Below the pieces are notes generated by a model that saw only the letters and a program-made list of their open reading frames with translations, did no database searches and was not told the origin of the DNA. From positions 37,428,362 to 37,492,361 of the forward strand of contig NC_069136.1 in assembly GCF_026914265.1 (NCBI RefSeq): 64,000 nucleotides of DNA. Reading direction: 5' to 3'. Positions 43,508 to 56,300 of this stretch are shown piece after piece (position 1 is the first letter of the stretch; each line of letters starts with the position of its first letter). The position numbers and the translations under genes are program-made. Source of the DNA: Mya arenaria (taxonomy: Eukaryota > Mollusca > Bivalvia > Myida > Myidae).

Positions 43508-44287
43508 GATACCTGTAAAGATGACGATTTTTCACCGCCGGAAGTGCGGGAATACAAAACAAAGGTCAAGGCCAAAGCCACAGTTGACAGAAAAAAGTTA
43601 TCTTTTGGTCTTAAAATAGCAAATTATGCAAAGTTTTGAATGAAACTAATGTTATATTTCCAAAATGTACTGATTGACATGGAAAATCGTCACATCAGAT
43701 AAGTTTGCAATGTTTTTAAACCGAAATTTATGAGGAGCAAATTTCGAACGATGTAAACAAGCCGACGCATGCGCAGTAATCATGAAATATTGATACAATG
43801 AAATGCCACATTCGCTAAAAAAATTCTAAAAATACGTGGACAAAAACAACACATTTATTTGTAAACATTGTCTCGTAACCTGTAATCTGCAATCTGTTCA
43901 ATAACTTTTCTATCTTTAAAGTTATGATACCAAACTAAGATGCTGATCGGCATAAATTATTCAATATCTAAAGCAAGGCAAAAGTTGGTACCAGAATCGG
44001 CACGTTTCCATGTTTGCACTGAATCATTTCTCTCACTTAATGTTTGCAATAAACCGAAATTACGCTCCCACTCCTGTTTGATGTGTAAAGAAATGTAAAT
44101 AAACATGGGTTTGATCAAATAGTTTTGTTAAAAAATGGTAAATGAAGATAAATTTCAATTTATGTAATGAAATCCTTGCAAAATAAACATCATCATACTT
44201 GCTGCGTTATTATTTACCTTTTATAGAGTATATCTCATGGTTAATATGATATAATTGCCTAAATAGGTGTGAACACATTGTTAATAA
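43508..44287. other. Probable LINE 5' leader and unassigned DNA
   Basis: On the minus strand this precedes the LINE start codon and may contain its 5' UTR and internal promoter; the boundary is not visible. No gene is seen. Confidence 0.3.
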
Positions 44288-45551
44288 CAGTCAAACCTGT
44301 CTTAAGTGGCCACCCTTGGGAAATGATCAACGTGGCTGCTTAAGACAGGTGGCCACTTAATCCAGGTTTGACATTTCCGCCACTTTAGCTTTATTCAGAG
44401 ATGGAGTATGTATCTTAACCACCACCTCACACCACAATCAATAACATCTGTATCAATATTATTGAAAAAGGTTGAATACAAATACATGTGTATAGATAAA
44501 ACACTTTATTTCAATTTTATAAATAAAATACTTTAGATAAATGTTGATACAAGGCATAAACAAAACACACCACATATCAGTCTACACATTTACACAACTA
44601 CATGTACATACACATTTTAGTTCACTTTTTAAAGTAGTCCGTATATTAAAAAAATGTTAATGCATAGCATAAACAAAACACACCACAGATCAGTCTACAC
44701 ATTTACAAAACTACATGTGCATACACATTTCCTGTAATTTTACTCTGTCCTTTTGTGTTTGGATTTCCATTGCTGTTATATTCCTCCACAATTTCACGCT
44801 TACGCTTAAGTAAGAAATTAATTTGAGTCCGTCCACAGTTAAAATCCTTGGCAACACTTCTTGCACTACAGCCGTTTTCTAATAACTTAATACACTCGAC
44901 ACGTTCTTTTAGAGTCAAACACTTTCGATTAGTCTTTTTTTTCAGCCATAATCAAAGTTAAAAAAATATCAAGAACAATGCATTGTAAATATCCGTTCGT
45001 AGAAATATAAATCCGTGCACTTAGAAAAATAATATTGAAGTGAATAAAAATCGTAGCTCGTTTCACGCCGTCGAATAACAATGCACACTGTGAATTCATA
45101 ATAACCGGTGTTTTTGTCGGTATTTAATAATTAACTTCTTAATTATTTAATTATCGTATTAATTGTGTCAATTCTGATCAAAACTTTCGCCGACGTGTTA
45201 TAAACCTGATTTCTCGATGAGTAAACAAGCATGGCAATCGTGTGATGCAATATTCATTTTCATTGGATGACGGAGATACCCGAGGCAGTCGTTCTTTTCC
45301 GTAAACTTCTATATGCAATTAAAGCTGTGTATTGGAAAAAGCTTATAAGCGGAAGTGTCAGTGATAAGGGATTAGTGGCCGCTAATTAGTGATTATATGG
45401 CTTCATGGGGACAAAAATTAGTGGCCGCGCTAGACAGTTGACCGCTTAATGCACGTACATTATATAGTAAAAATGTACGGGGGGAATATGGAGTGGCCCG
45501 TTAAGGCAGGTGGCTATTTAAAGCAGGTGACCGTTCAACCAGGTTTGACTG
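44288..45551 (-). mobile_element. Tigger/pogo DNA transposon remnant
   Basis: Terminal inverted repeats CAGTCAAACCTG...TTAAG at left and AACCAGGTTTGACTG at right, with sub-terminal AGTGGCCACC/CAGGTGGC repeats. Inside, on the minus strand, lies the start of a CENP-B/psq-type helix-turn-helix transposase. About 1.2 kb remain, so most of the transposase (the DDE catalytic domain) has been lost. Confidence 0.8.
44703..44950 (-). pseudogene. Tigger transposase N-terminal fragment
   Basis: Encodes LTLKERVECIKLLENG and SVAKDFNCGRTQINFLLKRK, the psq/CENP-B N-terminal DNA-binding helix-turn-helix. The best start is an upstream ATG GCT GAA at 44948-44940. An A8 run just after it puts a TAA in frame; one base fewer in the run would connect it to the open frame. 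Protein similarity fades near 44750. No DDE domain is present, so it is inactive. Confidence 0.75.
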
Positions 45552-45724
45552 TAGTGATTTATAAAGAAAATGTCCCACAATATTTCATGTGTTTTGCTAG
45601 TTTGTCGTGTGTCTCTCATTTGGACTTTTGTCCTTAGTCTGTCTGGACATAATGCTTGTGCATTTAAACAGTATCTTTGTTAAATGTTTGCCTCTGGGCT
45701 TGTAACTGTACTTTTAAAAGTAAT

Positions 45725-46800
45725 ACCCCCATCACACTAGACGAAGACCATGAAGACCGCACTACCTTCTGCCAAATTCGACGAACGCAGCGAGAAAGCG
45801 GGTAAATTATCAGGTTCATACTACGTCCTTACTAAGTCCCTGCCGGGCATTCACTGTGCTCACACGTTCCAAATGCATTCTTACTGCACGCATATTCACG
45901 CACACACCACGTCCAATGCATTCTTAATATGCGCGCACCACGTCCAATGCGTTCTTAATATGCGCGCACCACGTCCAATGCGTTCTTAATATGCGCGCAC
46001 CACGTCCAATGCGTTCTTAATATGCGCGCACCACGTCCAATGCGTTCTTAATATGCGCGCACCACGTCCAATGCGTTCTTTGTACGTTTTTACTACGACT
46101 ATTAAGATTGCACCACGCGCTTACCAAGTTCTTATTACGTCCTCACTACGTTCTTATGACTTGAATTTATTTGTAAATGTGATCGAGATTGAATTATCGT
46201 GTTCTATCTATAACTGGCCTATTTTTCATTCATATCTAGTGTTGGTATAAAATGAAGTTATAGGCGAGTTGAATCCCGTATTTATACATGATCACTGTTC
46301 AGAACCTGACAGGACGTGGTAAGAACCTGATATAAACGTGTCTTAGGCGTGTTAAGCACCGAAAGAATGTATAAACAACCGAATGAGGTCTTCTTCAACG
46401 TGGCACGAACGTACCATAGTCGTAGTAAAGCGTGGAGAGGTTGTGGTGAGAACTCCATTGACGTAGCAAGAACGCAATGCCACCTAGAGACAACGCGATG
46501 AGAACGCTATTCAATATTTTCCGACCAGTACCACGCTCGTACTACGTCAATAAAGTTCCTTTTAGGTTTTATTTACGCTTTTACTACAAACATTACGTCG
46601 TTAATACGTTCTCATTAAGTTCTTACTACGTCCTGATTCGACCACGTCGTCACTACGTTTTATTGAACATGTTCAAAGGCCGCTCACGTCCTTCACGACC
46701 AAAAAGACCTTACCACGTCCTTATAGATGTCTACTTTGTTTCTTCTACGTTGATCAAGTTCTGACTGCCTCCTACCAGAATTATGAGGACGTAGTTGAAA
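45725..46800. repeat. ACGTC-rich repeat region with 31-bp tandem array
   Basis: Six units of CACCACGTCCAATGCGTTCT TAATATGCGCG (31 bp) lie at about 45900-46085. Around them are many short TACGTC/CACGTCC and ACGTAGTA motifs in both orientations (45725-46800). It has the look of a composite foldback repeat. The small frames are artefacts. Confidence 0.7.
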
Positions 46801-47214
46801 CATATGTGGCCAAGTGTGACGAAGCATTTGTTATATACATGTAGTATGTATGCACTGTGTTGTTTGTGGAGTTTTGTGCTGTTGTTCTATCTTTCTAGTT
46901 TTGATTGCTTGTTTTTGTGTTCTATGTCTTTGGCGTTTACCCTGTGCCATTAAACGGGGTTTATGTTTATGTTTAAGTTTAAACTATCGACTACTGAGAT
47001 TGTTTCTGTAGTTTTTCATATGAATATTCTTTGTAATATGATTTCAATTACAATACAAAGTAATCAGAACTAAAGTATTCCTAAACAATTTCTGTTCGCA
47101 CACACGTATTCAATGCACGTAACGTTGAGTCTGTGCTGTTTTATGTAAGGTAATTTGAATCTGCAATGGCCGTTCTGTTGTCGCTACTCCATTATGTATG
47201 GCTTGTGATATTTC

Positions 47215-47535
47215 AAAGATGCACTCGTACTCATAAATAAGTTTTATCGAAAAGGATGAAAACATATAGAAAACAATAATTCTAATGAAGGATACCGTGT
47301 TAAATTTGAAAGAAACTTGCAGAAAAATCGGGTTTTCTACCTTTAAGGCGACAGTTGATTACTGTAAACCTTTTAGGACCCACCAGTCTTAAATATTTGT
47401 TAGTTTTCAGCTTACAATCTTGTTATCAATAATTAAAACTTTCCATAATTGCATTATTTAGTAAGTAGTAAAGGCTCAACAATTATGCTTGTAATACATG
47501 TGTATGTATTAATTTTAAATACGAGTGTCGCTTTA
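47215..47535 (+). repeat. MITE-like repeat family R, copy in intergenic DNA
   Basis: AAAGATGCACTCGTACTCATAAATAAG at left in shorter pieces, then GAAGGATACCGTGTTAAATTT, TTTAGTAAGTAGT and TGTATTAATTTTAAATACGAGTGTCG at right. It is more diverged than the other copies. Confidence 0.65.
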
Positions 47536-50147
47536 ATATTGATGTAAAATTTGTCTTTCAGCATTTAAGGCTTTCCTCTCCTCCTTCCTCTGTTGCTCCT
47601 CCGACCTAGTGTTTCTAACAAGCGCATAGTAAAACTGTCTTCTATCTGAATGAAAACCAGTATTGGCCTCGAACTGACGACCGGATGGTGTGGGGTGAGA
47701 AGCTGACACGTTACTACATGACCACTCTCACATTTAAATTAGGCTTCGGCCAAAGTACCATGTCTTGATACAATGTTGACAAACGATTGATAGAATATTC
47801 ATCATTAGTTTATTCATTTTAACTACAGACGTACACAGTGGTTATGATACACATGTATGTCAAATCAATTGTCAAATCAAGGAATTCTTAAAAGTAGTTT
47901 GATTATTCCAAACATAAGAAAGAGAAAAAGTAGCGTATGATTGTAGGATTTTAAAAAATCAATTTCAAAGCCAAAGGTACATATATGTAAATAGAAATGG
48001 TTAATACATTAACAACAACAATAATCAGATAGACACGATCATAAATCATTATCATCAATCTAGTATGCAAGTAAAAATATCATTTATCTAGTTATTATTG
48101 TCACATGTTTTACAAACAAATGTTAGAATACAACCTACATTTCCAGCCAATGCAATGCAGAGAAGCAATCATTCAGTACTGCAAGGGTTAATCATTAGGA
48201 ATTTCAACTTTCGTGGGTGTTAAAGGTCAGCCTACTGTCACTCATTCGGCCCACAATCCCTACGTCAGATTTTGCGTTGACAATGCATCAGCCAATGAGG
48301 TTGTATTCTTAATCAGTAAGATGACCTGAATTAAATTTTAATGATGAAGAAGGGCTCGTTCGCTACGCTCAATCCGCCCATTCCCAATCATAAAGATTGT
48401 AGTTCATGTCATCTAACTATTACATATAGGGGTGGCGAACAATACTGGTGCGTTAGGGCTATTTTTTACATTACATAATGGAAATAACATATAGACGTTC
48501 ATAAAGCCATAAACCGTCATAATATCCAGGTTGTTTACAGAGATATATCAGTGAAATATAAACAATTTTCACAGTTTCAAACAATGAAAATATCAAATTG
48601 ATATATTTAATACTCTTTTTGAAGTTTAAGCTCGTTTTGCTATCAAAATCAAACAGGGCTGTAACACAATATGAAGGACGTCATTTCCGAAACGACGTTA
48701 CGTGGACATACATTTTGGTGCATTCCTCTAATGTAATTCAATTTATTTATTACAAATTGAGGCATATAACAAAAATGAACATATGTATGTTTCAGAATAA
48801 GATCTCTATATATAAAACACCGTGAAAAAGTGAATATAACACAAGTCGTGATTTTGCATGCTCACTTGGTGAAATACGTTATGATTTTACTCTAAAGTAT
48901 ACAATTATCCTCTATACATTTATTATAGTCTCCCATCGCACAATAATGAAAAAATATGGCAGCTAAAGATGATAGGTAGGTCCCCAACCCCCATATAAGA
49001 CAAGGCAATCATCAACAGTCTAATATTCTAAATAAACACATGCTAACAACACTTATGTAAGCATTCAGATAAATACAAATTCAAACGTATTCGTATGCAA
49101 AAACACACAAAAAAACAACAACAACAGCAAAACCTAAACAATTGTTAAAATTAAAAAAAATATATAACGGACAAAAAGATAAAATGGCAAACATCACGCA
49201 TTTACATGACACTATTAAAATCCATACCTACCAAATTGTTTTAAAAAATGGTGCAACTCTTAACAAGATGTACAAAACAGATATATCGCGTTCGACAAAA
49301 TTGCAAGTAATCATAACAAACTGAAACATTAAAGAACCACTATGTGACAACTAAAATTTTATTCAACATACAATCAAAACCAATTTACTTTTCATAAGCA
49401 TTCAATATTATTAAATATGACCATATTGTTCGATTATATTTGGAAGTACACCCATTATAAAACTAATTATCTTTTATAACTAGCAGAGGTTCAACCTTCA
49501 AGTTTCATCAACAAATTTACAAACAATATAATAATATTAATAAATCATTGGGAACAACAAGGACAAGCACAAGCACATTGTCAAACCACAAGCAGACATT
49601 AAGAGGCTCAAGTTTAACAAAATTTAATACTTGGGACACAAAGGTCACATAGAAAGCCACAATAATTCTGTTTAATATTATAGCTTTGAACATACAGTAA
49701 GATAAATCATCTTAGCGAACGATTATATATACAAAATGAAACGACTACGAATATTCATCCAGCCAAATGGTTTAAAATACAGAACACTTGTCCACACTGT
49801 TCCATCAACAAACACGAGGATATGGAAAAGTCTAGTGGAGTTCATTGAATCTCAACATCCGTATTTGAAACTGTGAGACAGTCTGGTCAACAACTGTGAA
49901 CATCTACGATGACTGGAACATGAACCCTAAATTCTCACCAATCTGAAAAGGTAATTACAATTCGGACTGTTTTGCCATGATTTGTAATAAGATTAAATAA
50001 TATATGAACTAATGGTTCTTTCAGGCAGGAATTCATTAACATATAAGTTTAATCCAATGCATTGATTATTGAACGAACTATTTACTTGCACAGTATATGG
50101 TTATTCATGTACCTTATAAACGCATGTTCTGCTCTCGCGTACTTCGT
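47536..50147. other. Intergenic DNA and 3' flank of the ZNFX1-like gene
   Basis: AT-rich. A weak tRNA-like B box (GTTCGAGGCC, minus strand) is near 47668. No gene is recognised. The ZNFX1 transcript should end somewhere below 50148. Confidence 0.4.
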
Positions 50148-50347
50148 TTAGTAAAGGTCATTAAAGTTGAAATTGGCAAGGTTGTTAGCTTCCTCAGAAT
50201 ACGCAGCAAAACGCGCTCCATCCATTTCGGGTGCAATGGTGTTGCCGGTCGTCAGTTGATTCCTCTCGCCGCCTATTTCAACTCCGCATTCGGGACATTT
50301 TGACTTCTGAATCGCCCCACCGCACTCACCAATACAGTACACGTGGC
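50148..50347 (-). CDS. ZNFX1: ZNFX1-like last coding exon, second half of RZ finger
   Basis: The acceptor TTTAATTAAAG leads to GCCACGTGTACTG. Joined to the large exon it restores CPNG-HVYCIGECGG, then SKCPECGVEIGG, the conserved RZ-finger pattern shared with RNF213. It ends NFNDLY and TAA. The match of frame, phase and domain across the junction makes the splice very likely. Confidence 0.9.
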
Positions 50348-53300
50348 CTTTAATTAAAGATAACATAAAGTTATGTTCTACATGTTATTGGTTTAAAAAC
50401 AACATTATATAACTGCTGCATGGGCATTTGTGTAACAGTCAAAAATGTTGTCCCGAGGTGGAGGGGATGACTTCTGAACTGTTGTCCCGAGGCCGATAGC
50501 TCAGAATGCCATCCCCTCTACCTCGGGACAACAGTTTTGACTATTACACAAATGCCCATGCAACAACTGTTTTATAACCTGATCATATATTTGTTCAAAC
50601 GCGAAAAAAACCAAATACCTTTGTAAAGCGAATTTACTGAAATTTCACAACAAACAAATATGATAATGATTTGTTTACGTCTGGTAATGATCTTGATCGT
50701 ATAGACAATTGAGCGCTTAAATTTCTTTAGTATTCTCCGTGAACCAAATAAAGTTACAAAACCAATACAAGAAATTCACGAGTTTAAACGATATGCAATT
50801 TATTTTTAGAATCTGGGTAAAACCCATGACGTACCTCTGACGTTGTAATGTTTATTACTATTTTTAAAACAGTCGAAAATAGTGAATAACAATTATATAG
50901 GGCATCGTGTAATAATGTGCATTATTACCACAATAGTGTATATGTGTATTGCATTTCTTAACGTTCGGCCATTTAAATACTTTTGTAGGCGACGATTGTG
51001 CAAAATTCGATTATCGAAAACCCCAAAGACAATAATTTTGCTATATAGTATTTCAAAGTTGATAAATCATTACGAAAATACTTATCGGCAGTCCAATTGT
51101 TAGACAGTAAGTGGTTACATATTTACAGTTTATCTAAACTCATTTAGAATTCCCTACCGTTTGGACACTTGAACCAATGACCTTTGGACAGACCCACGGC
51201 AGACACTATGGATATTCTTTCTTCTTCAGTAATGTCCAAACCATCGACCTTCAGCACGTCGTTCAGAAGCTTACTGGTCTCCTCCATTTTTTCTCTCATC
51301 GAATCACTGCGAATTTGTTCGCTATTAAGGATACCTTTCATCTCAAAGATGTACTTTTCTCCTTCAACCCTTTGTTTAGCTGTTAGCTTCTGTTCTACTG
51401 TAAGTATTTTGCAATACCAAGAACAGCGATAAAGCTCTCTTTCAAAATCTTCTTTTTCCTGTTCACTGAGAAACAATCTAGGTATCATGACCTTTTCGAG
51501 CGTCTCATTCAGAAAGTCAGTCAAAACTTTAACACCTTTCTTCATCTCTACATCCTGATTTGCAGACAATTTCAACTTTTTAAATTTTTGAGCTTGCTTG
51601 AATACTGATGCCGCGAGTTTATATTGCTCTGTTAACGTTTCCAGTTGTTGTACACATGCCTCAATATTTCTACCGATTTCAAGTTCTAGCAAACAATCGT
51701 TTAAGGTTTCCATGGCACGTCCCCTAGTTGTTGGAGGAAAGCATGGCTTTCCATTCTTGTACACCGCCGTATCCTTTGTCTTATACTCTTTCATTAAATT
51801 GTGAAACAGTTCTGTTGACAATGTTTTCTTTCTTTTTTTATCACCTATATACTGTTGTTTCACCAATTCTATGTTTCGGATGCATTCATTTATGTCGCTT
51901 CCGTACCTGACACACTTCCGAATGGGCGTTTTGCATTTTGGGCATCCCTTAAAGTTGATGATATTAGAATCATTTGTCATCATCATATACTTGTCAAGTG
52001 CTTTGTGTTCAATAATATGGCCGCAATCATTCAAGCACACGAATCGGGAATCGGGCTCATCTTCGCTTCCGAACAGAATTTCAGTTACTTCCTGCTCGTC
52101 GCATATTCTACACTGTTTTGGACACGGCTCTCCACACAAACCTATACACGGGTGTTTGCATTTCAGTAGCTTCTGACAAGGTTCATTGCACGGAGGTCTG
52201 TTGCATGGTTCGCTGCAAAGGTTCGTGCATTTGTAATGTTTACATTTCCAAAGACATGGTTCTATGCAAGGCTTACATGGAAAGCCGCAAAGATTGTCAC
52301 AATAGCTATGCGGACAACGGTTTTCACACCTTCGTGAGCATGGAGGACAATCATCACAAGCTGATTTGCACTGGTGTCCACACACGAGGATTCGTTTGCA
52401 GTCAACACTACACTGATTGTGGAATCTTCCTCTCAGACATGAGCCGCATGTACCACTACATCGATGCTCACATTTGAGCAATGCCTGGCATGGAAATGGA
52501 CATTTAGCTGTTGAATAATCGCAACATTTCACTTCTGTCGAATGACCACACTCAAATGACTTTCTAACTATTACCACACACTTTGCTTCGTGAATTTCCC
52601 CACACTTATTTGGACAGAGATGACCACACCGTAGTTTTGCCGGGCAAGGTTTGTAACCACACGAGAATTTCGCTGGGTCAAGGCTACATGGTACCTTTTG
52701 TGTATGATTGCACAATGGTATGACCTTTTCAATTCGAACCATGCAGTTGGGGCATTTCTCATAGCATCTTGCCTTACACGGATGGTTTTGTTCACATGCT
52801 AAAGTGCACATCTTCATGCATCTATATTGTTCGTGATTGGGATCAATAACATGACACTTCTGTGCACATTGATGACCACAGTCCAGTCTTGTATTACAAT
52901 CACGATTGCAACACCCTAATGGGGCTTGTAGAAAGTATTTCGAGTCTTTCGCCAGGACTGCATGCTCTTCTGGGTGGTTTTCCCTCTTTAACAGAATGCC
53001 ATCGGCAAGAGCGCCTTTGTTTTGTACTTCCGTGTAAATATTGTGCCATAACCTTGAACATTTTGAAAGTAAATCAAAATTTCCGATGACAAAAAGTCCA
53101 ATTTTTGCTCGAGAAAGTGCTACACATATTCGGTTCTCCGTTTTCAAAAATCCAATCCGGTTTTCAGAACTACTTCTCACAAGCGAAAGAATAATAATAT
53201 CGTTTTCCTCGCCTTGGTAGTTATCAACTACTGTTAGCCTGACCCCTTCAAACACGTCTTTTGGCATAAGCTTTTGCAAAGCTAAAAGCTGGCCATTATA

Positions 53301-56300
53301 CGTCGTTAGAACTGTAAGCTGAAACGGACTGTACCCCTGAAGCAGAAAATGTTTGCACAATTTTGTTGCAAATTCTGCCTCAAAGGCGTTCGAGTAAGAT
53401 TTGAGTTCATCTCCAAACGCTTCAAGGTGACCGTGGTTGATGAATTGCATGTTCTTTGCCACACCTTTCACATCTTCGTATCGTTGCACATTTGCATGAT
53501 CGCGGAGTTGTGGGTATATGTGACGAACTATGTCAGCAATGTCTGGCCTCATTCTATGCTGCAGTTCTAGGCAATCGTACTGAACTCCATTTTTTATCAT
53601 TCGTTCGAAAAGAGATACGTCGAGATTGTATTTTACAGCCAACTTGTACACTGTAGGGTTTGGACGCAGTTGTTTGTGATCGCCAATGAGTATTAAATGT
53701 TCACATCCTTTGCTTAAGGTTGTGATGATGTGTGCTTCCAGAACCTCTGCTGCCTCTTCTACAATGACTATTTTTGGTTTGATGTCACGCAATGCTGGTA
53801 GATACCTTGCTGCACACGTTGTTGTCATACCAACAACCGATGAACTGCGCATTATCTCCATGTCGACCAACATTGTGGCTTCACGAAGCCTCTCTGCGGC
53901 AGCATTGAATTCATCACGCTTTCCATCAATGCGTTCAAGATTTTGATCGATCGCACATTGTATCCAAAATCGATATAGACTCCATTTGTCGTTTAAATTC
54001 AGTTTACTTATATCGTGTATGAAAGCAGCTTCATCTTGTCTCATCTTTTCATCTGACTGGATATGGTTGTGAACAACTTTCCTCAATTCTGATAGAAATC
54101 GTTTTTCAACCTTAATTTCTCGTCCAATTATCTTCTCCTTCTGTCGCAGCCGCTTGAGTGTGTCCTTTAGATCCATAATAATTTCCTCAACTTCATTTTG
54201 AAACCGCATGCGTTTTTTGTCTTTAAGATCATTCTGTAATCTTTCGATTTTTTTACTCAAAGTGGTATATTCTTGATGTAACTCTTGCTCCTTCTTGTTA
54301 CTTACCCTGTATGCAACATTTTCTTTTTGTAATTTCTGCATTACCTCATCACGTTTCTGCATTGTGATTGGATCGTCTGTGAGAATATCATTCAACATCA
54401 ACGCCGGATTTCGTTGTATACCTTCATTTGAAATATCCACAAGATCGACTGTCACTTCGTCATCTTTAGGTGCGGCACCAGCTGCCGTTTGTCGACATCG
54501 AGTTTCCAAAGTCTCTATGCCAAGCCAACTAACTATAGCCGGATAACGTCCGTTATCGAACTGCTTTAGTTGTCTGAAATGAGGCTCTGCTATTGCAGAG
54601 CGTAGGGAATTTTCATGAATAATGTTCCGCAAATAAACATCAATTGACAATGTCAATTCAAGTATTGTTGACTGAATATCTTTAATGGCAGATTTAGCGT
54701 CAGTTTGAAGGTCTTGCATTTTGCCAACAAGCGAATTATTTGACCATTTATTTCTCTTTCGTGTTTTCAATGTGTCTTCTTTCAGCAGTTCACTAGACGA
54801 ACGACCTCCTACTCGCAAGATGTTGTGCCTGTAAAACAGTTTTATTCCCTCAAGAAATTGATCAAGTGCGTGATTTGTGTAACATACAATGACCATTGGG
54901 CTGCAAGTGGTTGATGCATTTGTATTGGAGCTAGCCCACTTTGCCTTATTATGCAGAAGTATCTTCGCTATTTTGAGGCCAATATATGTTTTACCTGTTC
55001 CTGGAGGACCTTGAATAAGTGCAAATTCTCGTGTGAGCGCATTCTGAAGCGCTCTCATCTGTGACTCGTCTAAACCGAAACATAGCCTAGACGGCCATTT
55101 TTGTTTGTCCAAAATTGGCACCCTCAGTTCAGGCTTTTCAATTGTTGTTTTCCGATTCCTCGAACGAGAATCAGTTTTAGTTTCTTTACTTACAATTGGT
55201 CCAAAGTCATAAGTAGTTTCATCACTTACGTAAATCGGTGGTTTGACTTTTTGCTCGCAAAACACAATATGTCTTTCAAATGGAAGGTCTCCATCTCGAA
55301 ATGTCTGTATTCCAGCTAGGACGTGCTTGTACGATTCAAAGTAGGCGGGCGTTTCAGCCATTTTAAAGTTCCTATGAATTAAGTCGACAGTTTTGATGTC
55401 ATCTTCAAACCGAACAACAAACTGCCCTTCATCGATTTTGTCGCTGTCAATAATGGTTGCTAAATACATTGTGTCAAAATCATCTTCTGACAAGCAAACA
55501 AGAGAACCAAACTTTAATCGCTTTCCTAATTTCCAGTTTACATTTTGTAAACGATCTGTCATCGCTAGGTTCATGTTGTAACACAATCCTTGTTCTGAAA
55601 TGTGAGGCGAGAGGACTCGTATGCGTTCGTACATTTTCAAATCAGAATTCCGTTTGCCTTTTTCAGCGTACGATTTATCTTGGAGTTGCGTAGTATATTG
55701 AATAATACCTTCCCGAAGTGGTCCAACATAATCCTCGCGCAAAAGCCGAAACTGAACATCGAGGTAATGGTCTAAGTCCATATAGTCCCCTTCTGTCACA
55801 TTCTTACGTAAAAAGGGTAGAACGTAACCCTTGATTTCATCGTTCGTTGGCAAAACGGGTATCATTCTGAAATCGTCGGCTGGCCGATTCGATTGCGCTG
55901 TGTTCTTACATTTGTTAGCTCTTTCGAATTGCCTTTTTAGTTCTGAATATTCTGCACAATCATCTTTTACCCTTTTTGGGATTTCCATCGATAGCTGAGG
56001 TGTTTCTATTATCTGTTTAGTTACTGTGAACACTCGGGAAAATTGGCGATATGAGAGTAGGCTTCTGGCGGTTTGCTCCCAGATGATCGTGAAAGTGTTG
56101 ATTGCAGCTCTTGTAAGTTTTACCGCATGTTTTACTGAATCCGATTCATCTTGAAAGTGTGAAAGTGTATCTAGAAGGTAGTCCAGTAGAGTTGTAAAGA
56201 AATGTTCCTTCATAAGTACCTCAAACAACATTGTTAGTGTGCTGGACTGACTTGTGAAAGCATGTGCAATTACTTCTAAGAACACTTCAAGATATTCTGT

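Noticed and set aside
43338..43581. Two extra minus-strand frames at the LINE start
   Set aside because: They overlap the 346-codon LINE frame in other phases and show no domain.
47563..47630. Possible exon after TTTCAG reading FKAFLSSFLCCSSDLVF
   Set aside because: Short, low-complexity and without a partner. It follows a family R repeat copy and looks like chance.
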